From positions 1,550,001-1,614,000 of the forward strand of contig NZ_ARVV01000001.1 of assembly GCF_000385375.1 (NCBI RefSeq): DNA of 64,000 nt, read 5' to 3'. Below are positions 58,592-64,000 of this stretch, piece after piece. This DNA is from Methyloversatilis discipulorum (GTDB lineage Bacteria; Pseudomonadota; Gammaproteobacteria; Burkholderiales; Rhodocyclaceae). Below the pieces are notes generated by a model. It worked only from the letters and a program-made list of their open reading frames with translations. It ran no database searches and was not told where the DNA came from. The translations under genes were made by a program, and so were the position numbers. Position 1 is the stretch's first letter. Each line of letters starts with the position of its first letter.

Positions 58592-59440
58592 ATGACCCAG
58601 AACGTGATCGACATGCGCAGCAGACCTTCCTACCTGCATGATTTCTATGGCGCAACGCCCGACACCCCCTCGTTCGAGGTGGTGAAGTGGCTGAACCGCC
58701 GGACCGGATCCCAGGACGAGCTGCATTTCACCCGCTCGAAGAACGCCAGTTCCTTCGTCAAGGAGATCCGGGCGGCCGGGATTGCGCAGGCGGTGGTGGT
58801 TGGCCGGGACACGCCGGGGATCAAGCATTCGAACGATGAGATCATGAAGATGGTGTCGGAGCACAAGGAGCTCGTCGGCATCGGCTCGGTCGATCCGCAC
58901 GCCAGCGGCATCAAGGCGGCGACCGACGAGATTGAACGTGCGGTCAGGAAGCTCGGCCTCAAGGGCATCAACATCGAGCCCGGCTTCTGCAACCCGCAGG
59001 TCGCCGCGGACGATGCACAGCTCTATCCGGTCTATGAGGCCTGCCAGGCGCTCGGCGTGCCGGTGACCATCATGTCGGGTCCGACCACGCCGCGCTTCGA
59101 GCTGACGGATCCGGCGTCCATTGGACGTGTGGCCAAGAATTTCCCGCAGCTCAAGATCGTCTGCTATCACGGCTTCTGGCCCTACGTGAACGAGATGATC
59201 GGCATCGCCTTCCGCTGGGACAACGTGTTCGTCGTGGCGGACATGTACATCTTCCTGCCCGGTGGTTCGCTGTATGTTGAGGCCGCCAACGGCTTCATGC
59301 AGGACCAGCTGCTGTTCGGCAGTTCCTATCCGTTCCGTGCGATGGGTCAGTCCGTCGAGGACTACCGTACCCTCGGCTTCAAGGAATCGGTCATCGACAA
59401 GGTGATGGGCGGCAACGCGAAACAGGTTCTGGGGCTTTGA
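58592..59440 (+). CDS. Amidohydrolase-family TIM-barrel protein lacking the HxH metal motif
   Basis: 282 residues from the ATG at 58592. The middle matches the amidohydrolase-2/ACMSD-type barrel: VVVGRDTPG, LVGIGSVDPHASGIKAATDEIERAVRKLGLKGINIEPG in order, VTIMSGPT, and LLFGSSYPFR near the end. The usual N-terminal D-x-H-x-H metal site is replaced by IDMRSRPSYLH. It is probably a hydrolase, decarboxylase or isomerase acting on an intermediate of the oxygenase pathway. The substrate is unknown. It follows the importer by 172 bases and precedes a GNAT gene. Confidence 0.7.
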   Translation: MTQNVIDMRSRPSYLHDFYGATPDTPSFEVVKWLNRRTGSQDELHFTRSKNASSFVKEIRAAGIAQAVVVGRDTPGIKHSNDEIMKMVSEHKELVGIGSVDPHASGIKAATDEIERAVRKLGLKGINIEPGFCNPQVAADDAQLYPVYEACQALGVPVTIMSGPTTPRFELTDPASIGRVAKNFPQLKIVCYHGFWPYVNEMIGIAFRWDNVFVVADMYIFLPGGSLYVEAANGFMQDQLLFGSSYPFRAMGQSVEDYRTLGFKESVIDKVMGGNAKQVLGL

Positions 59441-59461
59441 GCGACGGGCGGGGAGGCGGCG

Positions 59462-59920
59462 ATGAACTCGATGGGGCAAGCCATATCGATACGACGGGCA
59501 GACGATGATGACGTCGACTGGCTGCTCGACATGTACACATCGCTCGACTTCTCGCCCGAGCCATCGTTGCCGCTGGCCGATGCCCGTGCGCGCTTCCAGC
59601 GGATCGAGGGATACCCGGACTACCGGGTGTACGTCGCCGAATGCAACGGCGAACGGGTGGGAACGTTCGCCCTCATCATCATCGACGGGCTTGCACATGG
59701 CGGGCGTCCGCACGCGATCGTCGAGGACGTCGTGGTCGCACCGGGGCGTCGCAGCAGTGGAGTAGGTCAGGCAATGATGCGCTTCGCCATGGAGGGCTGT
59801 GCGCAGGCGGGCTGCTACAAGCTCGCGCTGTCGAGTCACCTGAGGCGAGAAAAGGCGCACCGCTTCTATGAAATGCTCGGGTTCGAGCGGCATGGCTACA
59901 GCTTCATGATCGAGTTCTGA
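59462..59920 (+). CDS. GNAT-family N-acetyltransferase
   Basis: 152 residues matching the GNAT fold, with the acetyl-CoA-binding turn APGRRSSGVGQAMMRFAMEG and the late LALSSHLRREKAHRFYEMLGFERHG block typical of small GNATs. It would acetylate a small molecule or peptide amine. It starts 21 bases after the amidohydrolase-like gene with GGGGAGGCGGCG ahead of its ATG. A role in detoxifying or modifying a pathway amine is an inference from position only. Confidence 0.85.
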   Translation: MNSMGQAISIRRADDDDVDWLLDMYTSLDFSPEPSLPLADARARFQRIEGYPDYRVYVAECNGERVGTFALIIIDGLAHGGRPHAIVEDVVVAPGRRSSGVGQAMMRFAMEGCAQAGCYKLALSSHLRREKAHRFYEMLGFERHGYSFMIEF

Positions 59921-60049
59921 ACCATGTCGACGACGAAGTCGATGGCCTGCATCGTCACGCTTCAAGGATCAAAGGTAGGCAGCGACGTACCGCTTGCTCC
60001 GCGCCGGAAGCGCGCCGGTGTCTCGAGCGACGTACGAATCGGCGGAGGG

Positions 60050-60634
60050 TCAGTCAAGCGCCAGCATGCGGAGCGCCATCTCATTGAAGCGCTCGGAGAT
60101 CGTCTCGGCGCCGAGGGAACCGTCCGGTCGCATCCAGAGGTAGCTGTAGAAATACATGCCCAGTACGCCTTTCAGCACCACGGGGTCGTATGGCCTGAAG
60201 AGACCCTGTTCGGCGCCGGCGATGAAGGCGTCCTTCCAGACACGTTCGTAGCGCGTGTGCAGCGCCAGCACTTCCGCACGGCGCGTATCGGTCAGCGACT
60301 GGACTTCCCGAAAGCACACCGTCAGCTCCGCCTGATGGGACGCGATCATCGAGATCAGGTGGTGACCCAGTATGCAGATGCGCCTTCTCGGGTCCGCTTC
60401 CTGTTCGGCGGTCACGGCAAGTTCGTTCAGATCGGTGATGTACTCGCGGGCAATGTCGTAGAGAAGGTCGTCCTTGCTGCGGATGTGGTGGTAGAGCGCC
60501 CCGCGGCCAAGCTGGACTGCGTTCTGCAGCTCCGTCATTCCCACAGCGTGATAGCCGCGCTCGGCAAAAAGGCGGGCGGCCGCCTTGACGATGCGTGCCC
60601 GCTGCGAACGGTCGTCCTTCGTGTCGACGCTCAT
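60050..60634 (-). CDS. TetR-family regulator beside the soxCD-like genes
   Basis: 194 residues from the ATG at 60634 (an upstream in-frame ATG would give 209). The helix-turn-helix domain at about 10-55 reads RARIVKAAARLFAERGYHAVGMTELQNAVQLGRGALYHHIRSKDDLL in order; the C-terminal ligand domain is long. It is divergent from the soxC-like gene, and a 16-bp palindrome lies in the shared promoter (60823-60838). It probably represses these genes and itself. A near-identical palindrome occurs at 38043. Confidence 0.88.
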   Translation of the reverse strand: MSVDTKDDRSQRARIVKAAARLFAERGYHAVGMTELQNAVQLGRGALYHHIRSKDDLLYDIAREYITDLNELAVTAEQEADPRRRICILGHHLISMIASHQAELTVCFREVQSLTDTRRAEVLALHTRYERVWKDAFIAGAEQGLFRPYDPVVLKGVLGMYFYSYLWMRPDGSLGAETISERFNEMALRMLALD

Positions 60635-60794
60635 GAGGTCGGCCCCGGAGGGGCCAGAGTCCAAAGATCTGCAGATCATAAATTACCCACTGTGCCTTGC
60701 GTTCAAAGCATCGTGCCCAAAGCGATGTGTTGAGCGACACCCACACGGTGGGGATGTCACGGAGCGAGTTTCGTCCGCCGCCCGAATGAATTGA

Positions 60795-60823
60795 TTGATC
60801 CGTCCAGTCCGCCGACGTAGTAT
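60795..60823 (+). promoter_or_regulatory. Sigma-70-type promoter of the soxCD-like operon
   Basis: TTGATC (60795-60800), 17 bases, then TAGTAT (60818-60823). The TetR-type palindrome starts within the -10 and covers the expected start site. The gene begins at 60881. Confidence 0.5.
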
Positions 60824-60838
60824 ACCGACCGATCGGTA
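60823..60838. promoter_or_regulatory. TetR-type operator over the soxCD-like promoter
   Basis: TACCGACCGATCGGTA has perfect TACCGA / TCGGTA arms around CCGA. It overlaps the -10 and start-site region, an arrangement typical of repression. It lies in the divergent gap with the TetR gene. Confidence 0.55.
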
Positions 60839-60880
60839 CAGTCCCGGTCATCGGATGTTCCCAACCACCTGGAGGTCATC

Positions 60881-62191
60881 GTGGATCAGAAGATTGACGG
60901 AGTACGTTTGGTCAAGGCCGCTCGGGCCGAACTCGAGGCGCACAGTTCGATTACGCACAATCCGTCGCGACGGGCGATGCTCGCGAAGACGGCCGCTGCC
61001 GCGGTAACCGGGTTGGCTGGTGTCGGTGTCGCGCGCGCGGAGCCGCTCGCGGTGCCGGAATCGAACAAGGCGCTCGGACGCCCCTTGCCGCCGGAAGAAT
61101 ATGGAATGCCGTCGAAATACGAGTCGCACGTAAAACGACGGCGAACCGATGTTCTCGTTAACAGGCAGAACTACTCGGACTGGAGCTTCACGCCGCTGCA
61201 TCAGCAACTGGGTACCGTCACGCCGAACGGGCTGATCTACGAAAGGCACCACAACGGGGTACCGGACATCAACCCCGATCAGCATCGCTTCGCCATTCAC
61301 GGCATGGTCCGCCAGCCGCTGGTCTTTTCGATGTCCGACCTGATGAAGTACCCGTCGGTATCACGCTTCCACTTCATGGAGTGCTCGGGCAATGGCCTCA
61401 CCGACTGGCTGAAGCCGGCGGCCCGCACCGTGCAGCAGACGCATGGACTGCTGTCGTGCGCCCAGTGGACCGGCATTCCGGTATCGACGCTGCTCGACGA
61501 GGCGGGCGTCTCGCCGTCCGCCACCTGGGCACTGGCCGAGGGCGCGGACGGTGCAGCTCACGCACGCAGCATTCCGATGAAGAAGCTGCTGGAGGATGCG
61601 CTCATCGTCTACGCGTCGAACGGCGAAATGCTCAGACCGGAAAACGGTTACCCGCTCCGTCTGTTCATTCCAGGCTGGGAGGGAAATGTCAGCATCAAGT
61701 GGTTGCGCCGGCTCAAGCTGGGCGACCAGCCCTGGCATCTGCGCAGCGAGACCGCGCGCTACACCGATCCGATGCCCGACGGGAAGTGGCGCCAGTTCAG
61801 TTTCGAGATGGAGGCGAAGTCGGTGATCACCTCCCCGTCGGGCAGTATGAAGATCCGCCCGGGTCCGATCGAGATCGTCGGCTTCGCATGGTCCGGCAAT
61901 GGGAGCATACGCGCCGTGGACGTCACGCTCGACGGCGGCCGTACCTGGCGCCAGGCTAAGCTGGAAGGGCCGGTGATGGACAAGTGCCTGACGCGATTCC
62001 GGCTGCAGTGGAACTGGAACGGTGGTCCGACAACGATCGCCAGCCGCTGTGTCGACTCGACCGGCTACGTCCAGCCGACGGTCGAGGACATCCAGAAGGT
62101 GCGCGCGATCACCGGCTTCGTGCAGCACCACAATGGTGTGTTTCCGTGGTCCATCAACGAAGCAGGGGAGGTGAAGAATGCGATCGCTTGA
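60881..62191 (+). CDS. soxC: Periplasmic molybdenum sulfite/sulfane dehydrogenase (SoxC/SorA family)
   Basis: 436 residues from a GTG after GGAGGTCATC. A twin-arginine-type signal (NPSRRAMLAK and a hydrophobic stretch to about residue 55) sends the folded molybdoprotein to the periplasm. The sulfite oxidase fold is clear: FHFMECSGNG with the molybdenum-ligand Cys168, and a C-terminal dimerisation domain with GSIRAVDVTLDGGRTWRQAKL. It oxidises sulfite or sulfane sulfur and passes electrons to the cytochrome encoded next (14-bp overlap). No other sox gene is present, so sulfite is the likelier substrate. Confidence 0.88.
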   Translation: MDQKIDGVRLVKAARAELEAHSSITHNPSRRAMLAKTAAAAVTGLAGVGVARAEPLAVPESNKALGRPLPPEEYGMPSKYESHVKRRRTDVLVNRQNYSDWSFTPLHQQLGTVTPNGLIYERHHNGVPDINPDQHRFAIHGMVRQPLVFSMSDLMKYPSVSRFHFMECSGNGLTDWLKPAARTVQQTHGLLSCAQWTGIPVSTLLDEAGVSPSATWALAEGADGAAHARSIPMKKLLEDALIVYASNGEMLRPENGYPLRLFIPGWEGNVSIKWLRRLKLGDQPWHLRSETARYTDPMPDGKWRQFSFEMEAKSVITSPSGSMKIRPGPIEIVGFAWSGNGSIRAVDVTLDGGRTWRQAKLEGPVMDKCLTRFRLQWNWNGGPTTIASRCVDSTGYVQPTVEDIQKVRAITGFVQHHNGVFPWSINEAGEVKNAIA

Positions 62192-62804
62192 AACAGTGAC
62201 GATGGCCCTGGCGACTTCCATGGCGCTCATGGGCTGCGCCGGAAATGCGGTGAATTCGGCGACGGCATCGCCTCACGCTCGATCGATGGCGCTCGGCACC
62301 CCTGTCGTCGAAGCGGATCTTGCCGCCTGGAATATCGATGTCCGCGGTCCGGACGGGCAGGGCCTGCCCTCGGGATCGGGCAACGCACGGACGGGGAAGG
62401 CCGTGTTCGACGCAAAGTGCGCGTCCTGCCATGGCGCCGCGGCCGCAGGCGGACCGATGTTCGGAACCATGGTCGGCGGTATCGGCTCGTTCAAGACCGA
62501 CAAGCGTCTGCTCACGCCGGGCAGCATGTATCCGTATGCGCCGGCACTGTTCGATTACATCCGCCGCGCAATGCCGCTGACCGAACCGCAGTCGCTCAGC
62601 AACGACGAAACCTATGCGGTGACTGCTTATCTGCTGCATCTCAACGGGTTGGTGGAGCAGGATGCCGAGATGAACTCGACCAGCCTGGCGGCGATCCGCA
62701 TGCCGAATCGGGACGGCTTCATCGTCGACGACCGGCCGGATACGAGCGCTGCCCGGTGCATGCAGGACTGCAAGCCGCTGCGCACGAGCGTTGCAGCGCC
62801 GTAG
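62178..62804 (+). CDS. soxD: Cytochrome c subunit (SoxD/SorB-like), single haem, probable lipoprotein
   Basis: 208 residues. The signal ends in a lipobox (ALMGC, Cys20), so it may be lipid-anchored. One haem site, Cys81-x2-Cys84-His85 (CASCH), is present; GSMYPYAPALFDYIRRAMP and the C-terminal RMPNRDGFIVDDRPD with a CMQDC tail are SoxD-like. It takes electrons from the molybdoprotein encoded just upstream. The canonical SoxD of some species has two haems. It overlaps soxC by 14 bp. Confidence 0.85.
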   Translation: MRSLETVTMALATSMALMGCAGNAVNSATASPHARSMALGTPVVEADLAAWNIDVRGPDGQGLPSGSGNARTGKAVFDAKCASCHGAAAAGGPMFGTMVGGIGSFKTDKRLLTPGSMYPYAPALFDYIRRAMPLTEPQSLSNDETYAVTAYLLHLNGLVEQDAEMNSTSLAAIRMPNRDGFIVDDRPDTSAARCMQDCKPLRTSVAAP

Positions 62805-62882
62805 AAGCTGTCGGCGTAGGATGCGTCCGCTTTGTCTGCGCAAGCCTTGGGCTGGACGAGCAACTCGGATGCCGACGGGGCG

Positions 62883-62914
62883 CAGCGGTTCGGACGTTGC
62901 CGTCCGAACCGCTG
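62883..62914. terminator. Bidirectional hairpin terminator between the soxD-like and nadV-like genes
   Basis: A perfect 13-bp stem (CAGCGGTTCGGAC with GTCCGAACCGCTG) around a 6-base loop lies between the convergent genes. Confidence 0.7.
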
Positions 62915-62940
62915 TCTTCCGCACAGTGTGTTGCTGACCG

Positions 62941-64000
62941 TCAGCTTGTGGCATCCAGAGTGGCACGCACCTCGCTGAGCGCGTACTTCCTGAGCAGGTC
63001 GCCGTTTTCCCACACGGTCACCATCGCATCTTCGAAGCGGGCGGTGTCGTGCCACACGCCATCCTCGATCAAGGCCGTTCTCAGCTCACCCGTTTCGCGG
63101 TTGCGCAGCACGGTCATCCGGCCCCGCTTCGACGCCTTGCCCGGATCGGTCACCGGGTTCTTCCAGACGTCACGCCATTCGCCGTTGACGCGGATCGCCG
63201 AGCACTTCATCGCGAACTTGAGCGTGTCCCGGTTCACCTGCTGGAGCAGGCCACCTCCCATGCCGAAGGCGATGTTGTCCGCGCTGTAGCCGTTCAACTT
63301 CAACGTGGCGAGGATGTCGCGCACGGTGCGGTCGTTGATGCCGTCACCCTGGATGAGTCGCACATTGCGCAGGACTTTGTAGCCCTTGCCGTTCATATCG
63401 GCGCCGAACCGCTTTTCGAGCAGGCGCGCACAGCGCAGAACCACCTCGATCGGGTCGCCGGAATCCGGTCTGACGACGAGCATTGCTCCGGAGTCGATCA
63501 CTTCCTGACGCAAGGCTTCGCCCCAGAGATGGTCGACCGCGTTGTAAATGTCGGTGGAGTCGGACACGCAGGCGAAGATCGCACCTGGCTTGCCGAACTG
63601 ACGGATCATGTTGCGATAGGCCTCGACTTCGGCTTCCGGTCCCCAGCTCGTGATCGTGGAGTGCTCGGCCGCGGGAATTGAGTAGCCCGCCATCGGTTCG
63701 TCGTAGTAGACGCGTCCAGCGAGCACGGCTGCGAGCGTGTCGGTACCGCGGAAGGCAACGAGGTGGGCGAGGCCACCGCGTGCCGCGGTCTGCGGACTCG
63801 ATACGCCCCGATAACCGAAATCGTGCAGCTTAAAGGGCAACTGGCTTGCCGCGTCGTCGGACGTCTCGTCAAGAAAACTCGCGATGACCTTGCGCACCGA
63901 CCACGAGAGCGTTGCGACCGTCACCGGATACCAGAGCTGAAGCATCAGCGTCTCCACATAGGACACTGCCCACGCGAGTTCCGGATCAGTCGACTCGACC
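62941..64000 (-). CDS. nadV: Nicotinamide phosphoribosyltransferase (NadV/NAMPT family), N-terminus missing
   Basis: About 353 visible residues; the frame stays open through the window edge at 64000, so the start lies beyond it. The type II phosphoribosyltransferase landmarks are WYPVTVATLSW, LHDFGYRGVSSPQTAARGG, VYYDEPMAGYSIPAAEHSTI and the VRPDSGDPIEVVLRC and GDGINDRTV blocks. It makes NMN from nicotinamide and PRPP in NAD salvage. A GTG at 63966 is an internal codon. It converges on the soxD-like gene across a strong terminator and appears unrelated to the sulfur genes. Confidence 0.92.
   Translation of the reverse strand, partial: VESTDPELAWAVSYVETLMLQLWYPVTVATLSWSVRKVIASFLDETSDDAASQLPFKLHDFGYRGVSSPQTAARGGLAHLVAFRGTDTLAAVLAGRVYYDEPMAGYSIPAAEHSTITSWGPEAEVEAYRNMIRQFGKPGAIFACVSDSTDIYNAVDHLWGEALRQEVIDSGAMLVVRPDSGDPIEVVLRCARLLEKRFGADMNGKGYKVLRNVRLIQGDGINDRTVRDILATLKLNGYSADNIAFGMGGGLLQQVNRDTLKFAMKCSAIRVNGEWRDVWKNPVTDPGKASKRGRMTVLRNRETGELRTALIEDGVWHDTARFEDAMVTVWENGDLLRKYALSEVRATLDATS

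Noticed and set aside
62941..64000. Membership of the nadV-like gene in the sulfur island
   Set aside because: It is convergent across a strong bidirectional terminator and belongs to NAD salvage; no sequence signal links it to the sulfur genes.

Overview
The window is GC-rich, densely packed DNA from a Gram-negative bacterium, most likely a betaproteobacterium. The evidence is the gene content, a betaproteobacterial-style intergenic repeat at 29.5 kb, and outer-membrane L- and P-ring flagellar genes. A methylotroph-like member of the Rhodocyclales would fit, but that is a guess. I see no rRNA, tRNA, CRISPR array or transposase.

Left edge (1-1.2 kb): the 3' end of a GreA/GreB-type factor, a DUF2946 protein and a periplasmic PCu(A)C copper chaperone, closed by a terminator.

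Flagellar block (1.25-36.75 kb): an almost complete second-type (lateral, Flag-2-like) flagellar system in the order fliMNPQR-flhBA / three reverse-strand flagellins / fliEFGHIJ / fliD-S-T-K-L-A-motAB / flgM-N-muramidase / flgA (reverse) / flgBCDEFGHIJKL and a flgL-adjacent gene. This is the order of lfi/lfh/laf/lfg loci, but no lafK activator, fliO, flhF/flhG or che gene is present. Oddities are an EIDALL-like CheY-docking peptide on FliN instead of FliM, a FliK-like gene nested between flagellins, a split FlgJ, and two classes of sigma-28-like promoter that differ by one base in spacing.

Regulatory stretch (36.8-41 kb): a TetR regulator, a long region with little coding capacity (one 36-codon ORF with a strong ribosome site and a TetR-type palindrome), then a PAS-histidine kinase and an NtrC-type sigma-54 activator.

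Organosulfur block (41-62.8 kb): a stand-alone cyclic-nucleotide-binding (cNMP) protein and a TauE/SafE exporter; a reverse-strand soeABC-type cytoplasmic sulfite dehydrogenase and a SulP transporter; then a long forward operon with a Rieske oxygenase (alpha, beta, flavin reductase, Rieske ferredoxin), an SsuABC/TauABC-like importer with two permeases and two ATPases, an amidohydrolase-like protein and a GNAT acetyltransferase. A reverse TetR gene and a divergent soxCD/sorAB-like periplasmic sulfite dehydrogenase follow. The inferred pathway is: import an organosulfonate, oxygenate it to release sulfite, oxidise sulfite on both sides of the membrane, and move sulfite and sulfate out.

The most unusual feature is that cNMP-binding modules are built into this pathway: one stands alone, one is fused to the Rieske ferredoxin and one to an ABC permease. 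All three share a variant phosphate-binding cassette (FGWAA, with Trp-x9-Arg). Paired GTGTTTC-N5-GAA sites 23 bp apart lie upstream of sigma-54-type promoters in front of both the cNMP/tauE operon and the oxygenase operon, which points to control by the adjacent NtrC-type regulator. The right edge is a partial nicotinamide phosphoribosyltransferase gene.
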